Origin: JARYGU01 sp033795365
GTDB taxonomy: Bacteria; Pseudomonadota; Alphaproteobacteria; Rhizobiales; Rhizobiaceae
Assembly: GCA_033795365.1 (NCBI GenBank)
Contig: JARYGU010000004.1
Span: 340,572 to 404,571 of the forward strand
Reading direction: 5' to 3'
Length of the DNA stretch: 64,000 bases
The position numbers were made by a program, and so were the translations under genes. Of this stretch, positions 1 through 8,123 are shown one piece after another (the first letter of the stretch is position 1; each line of letters begins with the position of its first letter). Under the pieces are notes generated by a model. It searched no databases and was not told where the DNA came from. It worked only from the letters and a program-made list of their open reading frames with translations.

Positions 1-546
1 CAGCGCCGCCGGGAAGTTCCACGGCGTGATGATGGCGAAGACGCCCTTCGGCTGCAGGAAGCTGAAGGCGCGCTTATTGGGGTCGGCAAGGGGAAAAGCA
101 GCCGTCTCCAGCCACTTCATCTGCTCAGCCGCATTGCGGAAGCCGAGCGACGCGCCATCGATTTCCTTCTTGGCCTCAGTGTGAAAGGGTTTTCCCTGTT
201 CGAGGCAGAGAAGGCGCGCCAGCTCCTCCGCGCGGCTGTCGATCGCATCAGCGATCTTCATGCAAAGATCCGCGCGGGCGAAGATACCCATCTTGCGCAT
301 GGTCTCACGCGTCGCCTCAGCGACGGCGACGGCACGCCCGACATCGGCGCGGGTCGAGAGCGCCAGATAACCGAGGTGTTCGCCCGTCGAGGGGCTGTCG
401 ATCCTCAGGAAGCTGCCGGAACTGCCGGGCACCCATTCGGCGCCGATGCGGTTGAGGCCGACGCGCGCGCCGCTTTCGATTTCGGAGACGATCGGCATGC
501 CGCGAAGGTTCGGGCCGTCGATCGAAGATTTGAAGTGGATAGTCAC
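1..546 (-). CDS. Aldehyde dehydrogenase, N-terminal part (truncated by window edge)
   Basis: NAD(P)-dependent aldehyde dehydrogenase; only the first 182 residues are present and the gene continues beyond base 1. The reading ends in the conserved motif FAIITPWNFPAAL (about residues 170-182), the ALDH signature holding the catalytic asparagine. The catalytic Glu and Cys lie outside the window. The start is GTG at 546, chosen because AAGGAG sits six bases upstream and because the GTGA overlaps the TGA stop of the preceding creatininase gene by four bases, so the two are translationally coupled. It is the last visible gene of the minus-strand catabolic run of module A and probably oxidises a semialdehyde made by the upstream enzymes. 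Family certain, substrate unknown. Confidence 0.9.
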   Translation of the reverse strand, partial: MTIHFKSSIDGPNLRGMPIVSEIESGARVGLNRIGAEWVPGSSGSFLRIDSPSTGEHLGYLALSTRADVGRAVAVAEATRETMRKMGIFARADLCMKIADAIDSRAEELARLLCLEQGKPFHTEAKKEIDGASLGFRNAAEQMKWLETAAFPLADPNKRAFSFLQPKGVFAIITPWNFPAAL

Positions 547-1352
547 GAGCTACTCCTTTGTCCATAGCTGGACTGCAAGGTCAGAAGGGCTTCGCGCGAG
601 CGGATGGTCGCGGCCTCGAACAATTGCGCGCCGGCGGCAGCCGATGCTTCGGACGGAGTGCCGACCACGCCATTGTCCCGGATCGTCTCGAACGGCCGCC
701 AGACTCCGACAGCGGGACCGGCGAAGAGATGCGGATCCGGCCAGGACGGCGGGGTCGTGCCAGACGGAATTAGGCCCTCGCGCACGCTCGATCCGGCGAC
801 GTGCATCATCAGCGACGTCTCGAGCGCGCAGGCGTGGCCGGTGCCGCCAGTCGCATCCGGCAGGACTTTGGCGGCGACGTCGGCGATGAGATCGAAATAG
901 GAAAAGCCGGCCGACAGCAAGCCGCGCTGGCCGAGCGTCGTGATGGCGACCTGAATGGCCGCGCGGTTCCCGCCGTGGCCGTTTAAAATGACCGGCAGGA
1001 AACCGTCCTCGGCGAGGCCGGCGCAGAGATCGACGAGCACAGCGATGAAGGTAGTAGGGCTGAGGCTCATAGTGCCGGTAAAGGCGCGGTGGTGTTGGGA
1101 GGAGCCGTAAGGCAGCGGCTCGCAGACACGCATGGCGCTCTGCCCTTCTGCGGCAGCCAACGCGACCGCATGTGCAAGCCAGATGTCAACGCCGAGCGGC
1201 AGGTGCGGTCCATGCTGCTCGACCGCACCGGTCGGCAGGATAGCAAGCGGCTTTCGCTCGCCTGCGGCCGCAAGCGCCTTGGCGTCCGGCGAAGTCATCC
1301 AAGCAAAGCCGGACGTGCCCTGCGTCGTCAGGTCCGTGCGCGTAGCACTCAT
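543..1352 (-). CDS. Creatininase-family amidohydrolase
   Basis: 269-residue member of the creatininase/MftE family, metal-dependent amidohydrolases that open cyclic amides or cleave small amides. Visible metal-site motifs are TGAVEQHGPHLPLGVD (residues 41-56; Glu45, His47, Asp56), NGHGGN (124-129) and Glu178 in GHACALETS. Length is normal for the family. The start ATG overlaps the stop of the upstream permease as ATGA and the stop overlaps the downstream ALDH start, so this is a tightly coupled operon member. Creatininase itself is only one activity of the family, so creatinine should not be assumed. In this ABC-importer context the enzyme probably acts on an imported amide, lactam or amino-sugar derivative. 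A second family member occurs in module C. Confidence 0.88.
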   Translation of the reverse strand: MSATRTDLTTQGTSGFAWMTSPDAKALAAAGERKPLAILPTGAVEQHGPHLPLGVDIWLAHAVALAAAEGQSAMRVCEPLPYGSSQHHRAFTGTMSLSPTTFIAVLVDLCAGLAEDGFLPVILNGHGGNRAAIQVAITTLGQRGLLSAGFSYFDLIADVAAKVLPDATGGTGHACALETSLMMHVAGSSVREGLIPSGTTPPSWPDPHLFAGPAVGVWRPFETIRDNGVVGTPSEASAAAGAQLFEAATIRSREALLTLQSSYGQRSSS

Positions 1353-2323
1353 CGTGCGGCCTCGACAAGCCGGGCCTTGGTATACGTCATGACTGCATCG
1401 GCAAGCAGTGCCGCAATGATGATCGCGCCCTTGTAGAGTTCGAGGCTGGATGGGTCCGTGCCGAAGATGCGCAGCGCCGTCGTCAGCAGGCTGACGATCA
1501 GCGCGCCCACCACGGCGCCCCAGATCGTGCCGCGCCCGCCGAAGATGCTGGTGCCACCGAGCACGGCCGCCGCGATCGCATCGAGCAGCAACGAGGTGCC
1601 GCCGATATTTGGCGTGACGACCGGCACACGGCTGATCATGATGAAGGCTGTTAGAAACACGAAGAGACCGGAGGCGCAGTAGACGAGGATCGTATGGCGC
1701 GTCACCGGAATACCGGCAAGTTCTGCCGCCGAAGCATCCGAGCCGAGCGCATAGGTGCGCAGTCCGAAGCGGCTTCGACGCATCAGCACCGCCGCGGCAA
1801 GCACGATCAGCAAGGTTGCGAAGATGACGTGCGGAATGCCTAATGTGCGCTCCACCCCGATGAAGCGCAGCGCTGGCTCCTTTAGCATCAGCACGCCCTT
1901 AGAAGCGACGGCAAGCGTAGCGCCCTGAAGCGCGACCATCGTCGCGAGCGTGGTCACGAAGGGCGGTATCTTGAGGAGCGCGATGACGAGGCCGTTGAAG
2001 AGGCCGACGATCAACATGACGCCGAGGCCGATGGCAAGTGCGCCCGGAAGCCCTGTGCCCACATCGATGAGGCTGGCAATCAGCACGGCGCAGAAGGCGA
2101 CGCCGACACCGGCGGATAGATCAATGCCGGCCGTCAACAATACGATCAGCGCGCCAAGCGCCAGCACAGCGATGGGCGTCGCCTGCGAGACGATGTTGAT
2201 CAAGCTCTGCGTAGAGACGACCCGCGGGTCGACGATCGCGAAGATCACCGTGAGCACGGCGAGCAGAATGACCGGTGACAGATCGAGCACCCGGCGAAGG
2301 AGAAGGTTGCGTTCGAGGGTCAT
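1349..2323 (-). CDS. Rib-type ABC transporter permease
   Basis: 324-residue integral membrane permease of the RbsC/AraH (BPD_transp_2) family with many hydrophobic helices and the family motif ALGALIVLLTAGIDLSAG in its N-terminal third. The ATG at 2323 is chosen because it gives a normal N-terminus (MTLERNLL) and has AAGGAGAGC just upstream; an in-frame extension would run into the preceding oxidoreductase gene. It is the second permease of module A: the first is fused to the ATPase encoded upstream at 3353-5905. The two probably form a heterodimeric channel, fed by the binding protein at 6025-7044. Substrate unknown, probably a sugar or polyol derivative. Confidence 0.9.
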   Translation of the reverse strand: MTLERNLLLRRVLDLSPVILLAVLTVIFAIVDPRVVSTQSLINIVSQATPIAVLALGALIVLLTAGIDLSAGVGVAFCAVLIASLIDVGTGLPGALAIGLGVMLIVGLFNGLVIALLKIPPFVTTLATMVALQGATLAVASKGVLMLKEPALRFIGVERTLGIPHVIFATLLIVLAAAVLMRRSRFGLRTYALGSDASAAELAGIPVTRHTILVYCASGLFVFLTAFIMISRVPVVTPNIGGTSLLLDAIAAAVLGGTSIFGGRGTIWGAVVGALIVSLLTTALRIFGTDPSSLELYKGAIIIAALLADAVMTYTKARLVEAAR

Positions 2324-2336
2324 GCTGCTCTCCTTC

Positions 2337-3356
2337 TCATATCCGCCAGTCTTCGACGGCCTCGCGCTGCGCGGACTTGACGGAGCGCAGGATGGCATCG
2401 TTGACGGCCACCGCCTTCAGCGCGTCCTCGACTGGCATCACGAACGGCCGGTCGTTGCGCACGGCGGTGATGAAATGACGCACCTCTTCATAGAGGTCGC
2501 CGGTTATATGACCGTTGGTGGTAGGCCAGTGCAGGCCGTCAGGCTGCGACCAGCGCCCGCCCGACAGGAGCCGAAAGCCATGGTCGCGCACGTCGAGATC
2601 GATCATACCCTCTGTGCCCATCACCTCGGTGCGCGCCCATATACCGGTCGGCACATGTTCGGACAGTGTCCAGCCGAAATAGAGCTGCCCCGCCATGCCG
2701 TTAGTCATTTCGACGGTGGTGAAGATCGCATCTTCCGACGCCACGCCGAGCGACGGCATCAGCTTGGAGACGGCGCGGGAATAGACGGAGGTGACGTCTG
2801 CGCCAGTGATCCATTGCAGCATGTCGACGTCGTGGATGCCGAGATAGAAGCAGACGCTAGACTTGCCGTTCATTCGGCTGCCGACCTCACGGTGCGTAAA
2901 ACGGCCGCTGGTGGCATGGATCGGTTCTCCAATGCGGCCCTCGCGCACGGCGGCAGCCGCAGCGGCATAACGCGGATCGAAGCGCAGGATGTGGCCGACA
3001 AGGAGGCGCGAGGCGCTTTTCGCGGCCGAATGCGCGATCACTTTTGCGGCGGCAAGCGTATGCGCCATTGGCTTTTCGAGGAGCACCGGCTTGCCGGCGT
3101 CGAGCAGCGCGCAGGTCACACTTTCATGCAGCGCGTCGGGCGCGGCAACGATATAGGCATCCGCCGCTCTCGCCCCCAGCGCGGCCTCGGCGTCGGCATA
3201 GTGCGGCACCCCGAAATCGTCGCCAGCCTTACGCCCGAGCTCCAGATCGGGATCGATGATTGCCGATATGGCCCCTATATCGCTGTCGGCAACGACGCGG
3301 GCATGCAGGAGCCCCATGAAGCCGGCGCCGACAATGCCAATGCGCAGCTTGCTCAT
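2337..3356 (-). CDS. Gfo/Idh/MocA-family oxidoreductase
   Basis: 339-residue NAD(P)-dependent dehydrogenase of the Gfo/Idh/MocA family. The N-terminal Rossmann motif GIVGAGFMGLLHARV is followed by the EKPMAHT motif with the usual active-site lysine. Further on, FYLGIHDVDMLQW holds the conserved His/Asp of inositol-dehydrogenase-type members. These enzymes oxidise or reduce sugars, inositols and related polyols. The start ATGA overlaps the stop of the permease-ATPase fusion, and the downstream permease begins 13 bases after the stop. This placement inside the transporter genes strongly suggests that it acts on the imported compound or its first product. Family assignment is secure; substrate is not. 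Confidence 0.9.
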   Translation of the reverse strand: MSKLRIGIVGAGFMGLLHARVVADSDIGAISAIIDPDLELGRKAGDDFGVPHYADAEAALGARAADAYIVAAPDALHESVTCALLDAGKPVLLEKPMAHTLAAAKVIAHSAAKSASRLLVGHILRFDPRYAAAAAAVREGRIGEPIHATSGRFTHREVGSRMNGKSSVCFYLGIHDVDMLQWITGADVTSVYSRAVSKLMPSLGVASEDAIFTTVEMTNGMAGQLYFGWTLSEHVPTGIWARTEVMGTEGMIDLDVRDHGFRLLSGGRWSQPDGLHWPTTNGHITGDLYEEVRHFITAVRNDRPFVMPVEDALKAVAVNDAILRSVKSAQREAVEDWRI

Positions 3357-5905
3357 GACGCCACCGGCTGCGGCTGGTGGCCGTTCACTGCCGCGAGCGG
3401 CCGATGCGTCGCACGCTCGCCGAAGGCCAACGCCATCACGTCCTCTTCCGTCGCCCCGCGGCCGAGCTCACCAACGGACCGGCCTTCGCGCATGACGACG
3501 ATGCGGTCGGCGACGCCCAGCACTTCGGGCAGTTCGCTCGATACCATGAGAATGGCGGCACCCTCCTGCTTCAGGCGGGCGATGAGATGGTGCAGCTCCG
3601 ACTTGGCGCCGACGTCGACACCACGCGTCGGTTCGTCGAGCAGGATGATCTTCGGTTTGGTCGCGAGCCATTTGCCGATGACCACCTTCTGCTGGTTGCC
3701 GCCGGATAGTTCGATCGTCATCTTCTCCGGTTGGGCGGGCCGCACGCCAAGCATGCCGATCAGCTCCTGGACCAGCAGTGCAATGCGGCGGGGCGACAGC
3801 ACCCCAAACCGGCTGTTGCCGCGGATCCAAGCGAGCGACAGGTTGTCCCGAATGGACATGGTGCCGACGAAGCCTTCCAGATGACGATCCTCGGGGATGT
3901 AGACGATACCGGCACGATTTGCAGCCTTGATGTCACCGCCCATCTGGTCGTCGCCGAAGATGCGGATCGAACCGCCTTGCGTGTTTTCGAGACCCGCGAT
4001 GAGGCGCAGCACCTCCGAGCGGCCGCTGCCCATCAGGCCGGCAAGCGCGACGATCTCGCCGCGATGGACGCAGAGCGACGCTGCCTTCAGGAGCTTGCCG
4101 TTCGAGACCTCCGATACCTCGATCGCCTTCTCGCGCACCTTCGCGGAGATGTAGGGGAAGATGTCGCCGACGTCGCGGCCGACCATCATCGAGACGATCT
4201 CCGCCTCGCTCGTCTCGGCGGTACGGCGCTCGCCGATGAATTTGCCATCGCGCAGGACGATGACGCGGTCGCACTGGTTGAAGATCTCCTCCATCTTGTG
4301 GGAGATGTAGAGGATCGCCGCGCCGCGCGTCTTGAGCTTGCCCATCAGATCGTAGAGCTGATCGCGCTCGCGGTTGGAAAGCGCACTCGTCGGTTCGTCC
4401 ATCACGAAGAACCAGGCATCCGAGAGGACGGCACGGGCGATCTCCACCATCTGCTGGCGGCCGATCGACAGCGTGCGCAGCTCGGCGTCGACCGCAATGT
4501 CGAGCGACAGCTCGTCCATGATGGCCTGCGCGTCACGCCGCATGCGAGCCCGGTCGAGAAAACCAAAACGGGTGCGTGGCTCACGCCCGACGAAGAGGTT
4601 CTCCGCCACCGTCAGATCCGGCGATAAGCTGAAATGCTGGTGGATGACGCTGATGCCCTTGGCATCATTCGGCGAGTGGAATTCGACAGCCTTACCGTCG
4701 ACGGCAATCTCGCCCTCGTCCGGCAGGTGGACGCCGGAAATACACTTGACGAGCGTCGATTTGCCCGCGCCGTTCTCGCCAGCGAGCGCCACGACCTCGC
4801 CGGAGGTGATGGCGAAGGAAACACCATCCAGAGCCTTGACGCCCGGAAAGCTCTTCCCGATGCCCTTCAGTACGATGCTGTGGCTCGCCTGCGCAGCGCG
4901 GCGCGCCTCGGCTGCCGCTTGCCTCACGGCATCGACCTTGCGCCGACGCGTTTTGAAGAGCGCGGTCACGCTCTCCGGCTGGCTGGTCAGCACGGCGACA
5001 AGGATGAGCGCGCCGGTAACATAGTAGATGTAGATCTGCGGCACCTGGAGGAAGGAAAGGCCCGTATTGATGACGCCGAGCAGCAGGGCACCGATGGTCG
5101 TGCCCCAGATCGAACCTTGGCCGCCGGATAGCTTCGTGCCGCCGATGATCGCGGCGGTAATCGCGGTGAACTCAAGCCCCGTGCCCGCGAGTGGCTGCAC
5201 CGAGCCGAGGCGGCCGATCGTCAGAATAGCGCCAAGGCCGGCGGTCGCCCCGGCGATGAGATATACCGAGATGCGCACGAGCTCGACCGGCACCATGGAA
5301 GCGCGCGCGGCCTCCGCATTGCCACCGACCGCGTAGATCCAGCGGCCGTAGACCGTGCGCCTGAGGACAAACCACCAGATGGTGAGACACAGGGCGGCGA
5401 TGATGACCGACGCCGGCAGCACGCCGAAGGAGGCGCGGCCGGCATACAGAAGAACGGGATCGGCGACGGGAATGCTCGAGGCCCCGGAAAGGCTCAGCGA
5501 CAGACCGCGCGCAAAGGCCATAGTGGCAAGCGTTGCGATGAAGGGCGAGATGCCGGCATAGCCGATGAGAAGGCCGTTCAGGAGGCCGAGCGCGGCACCG
5601 GCGAGAACGGCGGTGAAGAGGGCCGCGACGGCCGAGCCGGTGGAGACGAAGATGAGGCCTGCCGCGACGCCGGAAAAGGCGAGCGCGCTACCAACGGAAA
5701 TATCGATGCCGCGCGCGATGATGACGGCGGTCATGGCAAAGGCGACGAGCGCGATGACGGCGCCCTGCTGCAGGATGCTGACGAAATTACCGGCCGTCAG
5801 GAAGCGCGGGTCGATCCAGCCGAAAACGGCAACGGCAACGAAGAGCACGACAACGAGGACGGGTTCGTTGCGACGAAACAGGGTGGACATCCAGGACATG
5901 GGCAT
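3353..5905 (-). CDS. ABC transporter permease fused to double ABC ATPase (RbsC-RbsA fusion)
   Basis: An 850-residue polypeptide joining two proteins that are normally separate. Residues about 1-325 are a Rib-type permease (ARGIDISVGSALAFSG motif, GGTKLSGGQGSIWG near the C-terminal helices). Residues about 345-840 are an RbsA-type tandem ATPase with Walker A GENGAGKST near residue 376, a degenerate first signature (LSIGRQQ), Walker B MDEP, a second degenerate Walker A (GLMGSGRSE, near 623), the SGGNQQKV signature near 733 and LLDEPTRGVD. A basic, Ala-rich linker separates the halves. No stop or frameshift lies between them, so the fusion looks genuine. It sits between the binding protein and the oxidoreductase gene. 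The separate permease at 1349-2323 would complete the transporter. Confidence 0.9.
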   Translation of the reverse strand: MPMSWMSTLFRRNEPVLVVVLFVAVAVFGWIDPRFLTAGNFVSILQQGAVIALVAFAMTAVIIARGIDISVGSALAFSGVAAGLIFVSTGSAVAALFTAVLAGAALGLLNGLLIGYAGISPFIATLATMAFARGLSLSLSGASSIPVADPVLLYAGRASFGVLPASVIIAALCLTIWWFVLRRTVYGRWIYAVGGNAEAARASMVPVELVRISVYLIAGATAGLGAILTIGRLGSVQPLAGTGLEFTAITAAIIGGTKLSGGQGSIWGTTIGALLLGVINTGLSFLQVPQIYIYYVTGALILVAVLTSQPESVTALFKTRRRKVDAVRQAAAEARRAAQASHSIVLKGIGKSFPGVKALDGVSFAITSGEVVALAGENGAGKSTLVKCISGVHLPDEGEIAVDGKAVEFHSPNDAKGISVIHQHFSLSPDLTVAENLFVGREPRTRFGFLDRARMRRDAQAIMDELSLDIAVDAELRTLSIGRQQMVEIARAVLSDAWFFVMDEPTSALSNRERDQLYDLMGKLKTRGAAILYISHKMEEIFNQCDRVIVLRDGKFIGERRTAETSEAEIVSMMVGRDVGDIFPYISAKVREKAIEVSEVSNGKLLKAASLCVHRGEIVALAGLMGSGRSEVLRLIAGLENTQGGSIRIFGDDQMGGDIKAANRAGIVYIPEDRHLEGFVGTMSIRDNLSLAWIRGNSRFGVLSPRRIALLVQELIGMLGVRPAQPEKMTIELSGGNQQKVVIGKWLATKPKIILLDEPTRGVDVGAKSELHHLIARLKQEGAAILMVSSELPEVLGVADRIVVMREGRSVGELGRGATEEDVMALAFGERATHRPLAAVNGHQPQPVAS

Positions 5906-5982
5906 AGTCGGCCGCCTATCGAACAGGGTGGCAGATCCGCCATCCGGAGGCGGTCGTCTGCACTGCTTATCACGGGTTGACG

Positions 5983-6017
5983 CGGCTGCCGGCGCGGGTC
6001 GTGCCTGCCGGCAGCCG
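5983..6017 (-). other. Stem-loop between binding-protein and fusion-transporter genes
   Basis: Perfect 11-bp inverted repeat (CGGCTGCCGGC / GCCGGCAGCCG, arms 5983-5993 and 6007-6017) with a 13-base loop, starting eight bases after the stop of the binding-protein gene. There is no T-run on the minus strand, so it is not a classical terminator. Hairpins here commonly protect the upstream binding-protein message from 3' decay and favour its higher expression. The role is inferred. Confidence 0.6.
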
Positions 6018-6024
6018 ATGCCGG

Positions 6025-7044
6025 TTATTTGCCGGCGGTCATCGCCGTGGTCGCCACCTTCGGGCCGAGCTGCTCAGTGTAGTTCTTCGCCTCGACGGCA
6101 GCCTTTTCCGTGTCGATGTAATCGAAGGTAACGCCGGCGGTCTTCAGCTTCTCCGCGGTCGCGTCGGAGGTGATGAAGTAGGTCGGCATGTAGAGATCTT
6201 TCGGCATCTCCTCGCCATTGGCGAGGCGGGCGGCGACGGCGATATTCCAGTAGCCGACGCGGTAGGCGCCGGTCAAAACGTCGATCACCATCTTGCCGCT
6301 GTCGATCAGGTCCTTCATCTCGGCGTCGCCGTCATAGCCGCCGTAGATGAGTTCCGAACCCATGGCGCTCGCGACGGAATCGGCAGCCAAGCACAGGCTG
6401 TCGGAGATGCAGGCGATCGCCTTCAGCTCCGGGTAGGTCGTGAGCCAGGTCTGCGCCGCGTTCGTCGCCTTGGCAGCATCCCAGTTGGTCGGCTCGATGC
6501 CGACGACCTTGATGTTCGGATATTCCTTGGCCATAGTCTCGACGAAGCCCTTTTCGCGAGTATCGGAAACGAAGTTGCCGCGGGCACCGACGAGCAGAGC
6601 GACTTCGCCCTCGCCGCCGAGCGAAGCGCCGATCGCGCGGGCGACCATCGACATGTTCTCGTAATCCGGATAAAGCGTCGAGTAGTTCTCGCCCGCCTCG
6701 ACCTTGTTGCCCATGGTGATGACCGGGATGCCGGCTGCCGCAGCCTTCTGGAGCACCGGCACGACGGCGTTCTTGTCGATCGGGTCGACGAGAATGGCGC
6801 TGACGCCCTGATTGATGAAATTCTCGATGATGCCAACCTGCTTCTCCAGGCTACCCTCTGCGCTCTGCCAGGTGGACTTCACGTCGTAGTCGGACGTGGC
6901 GACGTCACCGGCTTCCTTCATGCGTACGAAGAAGGAGTTCTGCAGGTCGATGGCGGCAAGGCCGAGAACCTTCTCCTGGGCGGAGGAAGGCGTTGCCAGC
7001 GCAAGCGCGAGCAAGACGACGGATGTCTTCAGGAAATGACGCAT
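6025..7044 (-). CDS. Sugar-type ABC transporter substrate-binding protein
   Basis: 339-residue periplasmic binding protein of the Peripla_BP_4 (ribose/TorT-like) family. Residues 1-22 form a clear Sec signal peptide (hydrophobic core VVLLALALAT, cleavage after SSA). The mature protein begins QEKVLGLAAIDLQNSFF, typical of this family, and includes GVSAILVDPIDKNAVVPVL, the usual first hinge segment. The start is supported by GAGGAG ten bases upstream. It should deliver the ligand to the permease-ATPase fusion encoded after a stable stem-loop. The ligand is unknown, although neighbouring sugar-dehydrogenase and amino-sugar epimerase/kinase genes point to a sugar derivative. Confidence 0.92.
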   Translation of the reverse strand: MRHFLKTSVVLLALALATPSSAQEKVLGLAAIDLQNSFFVRMKEAGDVATSDYDVKSTWQSAEGSLEKQVGIIENFINQGVSAILVDPIDKNAVVPVLQKAAAAGIPVITMGNKVEAGENYSTLYPDYENMSMVARAIGASLGGEGEVALLVGARGNFVSDTREKGFVETMAKEYPNIKVVGIEPTNWDAAKATNAAQTWLTTYPELKAIACISDSLCLAADSVASAMGSELIYGGYDGDAEMKDLIDSGKMVIDVLTGAYRVGYWNIAVAARLANGEEMPKDLYMPTYFITSDATAEKLKTAGVTFDYIDTEKAAVEAKNYTEQLGPKVATTAMTAGK

Positions 7045-7184
7045 GTTTCAGTTCTCCTCTGCCTCTAAGGCTTTACGTTCAAGGTCGGGCGGTTTTTTCG
7101 CCTCTTTCGTTCGTGGGCGGACCCATCCCCAGCGATAGACAGATCCGTATGGCGCAGGCGCCAAAGCGCCGGAGCAATGGGCGA

Positions 7185-8123
7185 TCAGGCGCCGAGGCCG
7201 TCGATGCCGGCGCCACAGACAAGACCTGCGATACGGGCATCGCCCGGCGGCTTGACCGCGCCTGCCATCAGCGCGGCTAGGGAGGCCGCACCGCTGAGAT
7301 CGGCGGCAATGCCGAACTCGAACCAGAGAAGCTCGGCCGCCTTCTGCATGTCCGCGTCCTCGATGAGGACGATCTCGTCGACATAGCGGCGGGCCGTCTC
7401 GTAGATGCTTTCGTCCGTGCGCCCGCAGGCCATGGTCGCCACTTTCGTCGTGACCTGCGGCAGCCGCACGACATGACCGGCGGCGAACGAGGCGTGCAGC
7501 GTCGGCGAGCCGACCGGCTCGACCCCGATCACACGGGCATTCGGCTTGGCGGCCTTGACGACCTGCGACAGGCCGGTAATGAGCCCGCCCCCGCCGATCG
7601 CCACGATGTAAAGGTCGGCATCGGGGATCTGCTCGATCATCTCGATACCGACGGTTCCCTGCCCCGCAACGATTGCGTCGTCCGCGAAGGGATGCATGTA
7701 GAAGGCGCCGATGGCTTTGGCATGGGCGAGCGCGGCTTCGTGCGCCTCGTCCCAGACCGTGCCCTGATAGCGTACGTCCGCGCCCAGCTTGCGGAGCTTC
7801 TGCTCCTTGATGGGGCTTGCGTTCCTCGGCAGGAAAATCGTTGCCGGCACGCCTGTCTGACGCGCCACATAAGCGGTGGCGAGACCATGGTTGCCGCCCG
7901 ATGCAGCGACGAGCCCTCCGGCGATCGCTTCCGGCGCAAGCGACTCTACCCGGTTCGTAGCGCCACGGATCTTGAAAGAACCGCTCACTTGGAGGCATTC
8001 GAGCTTCAGGGCGAAGGAGTTGCGGATATCGAACCCGCTGCAATGATCGAGCATCAGCACCGGCGTGCGTCGCACGAAGGGCCGGATGCGTTTGGCGGCC
8101 GCCTTTATGTCCTCATAGCTCAT
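7185..8123 (-). CDS. PLP-dependent threonine/serine dehydratase-like enzyme (EutB-like)
   Basis: 312-residue fold-type II PLP enzyme. Lys51 in SGSFKIRGA is the Schiff-base lysine, ASGGNHG (74-80) binds the PLP phosphate side, and a GGGGLI glycine loop follows. Length equals catabolic threonine dehydratases and the hydroxyectoine-utilisation protein EutB; there is no C-terminal ACT domain, so it should not be an isoleucine-feedback enzyme. The ATG at 8123 (MSYEDIK) is preferred over an ATG 30 bases upstream because GGAGG lies before it and the overlap with the preceding gene is then only 11 bases. It is coupled to the deacylase gene at 8113-9189. The pair resembles eutB/eutE, but the other ectoine genes are absent, so an amino-acid dehydratase or racemase of other specificity is equally possible. 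Confidence 0.8.
   Translation of the reverse strand: MSYEDIKAAAKRIRPFVRRTPVLMLDHCSGFDIRNSFALKLECLQVSGSFKIRGATNRVESLAPEAIAGGLVAASGGNHGLATAYVARQTGVPATIFLPRNASPIKEQKLRKLGADVRYQGTVWDEAHEAALAHAKAIGAFYMHPFADDAIVAGQGTVGIEMIEQIPDADLYIVAIGGGGLITGLSQVVKAAKPNARVIGVEPVGSPTLHASFAAGHVVRLPQVTTKVATMACGRTDESIYETARRYVDEIVLIEDADMQKAAELLWFEFGIAADLSGAASLAALMAGAVKPPGDARIAGLVCGAGIDGLGA

Noticed and set aside
543..1352. Creatinine degradation
   Set aside because: Family match alone; no creatinase, sarcosine oxidase or hydantoinase genes nearby.
1950..3884. A 644-codon open frame on the plus strand
   Set aside because: Antisense shadow of the permease, oxidoreductase and fusion-transporter genes.
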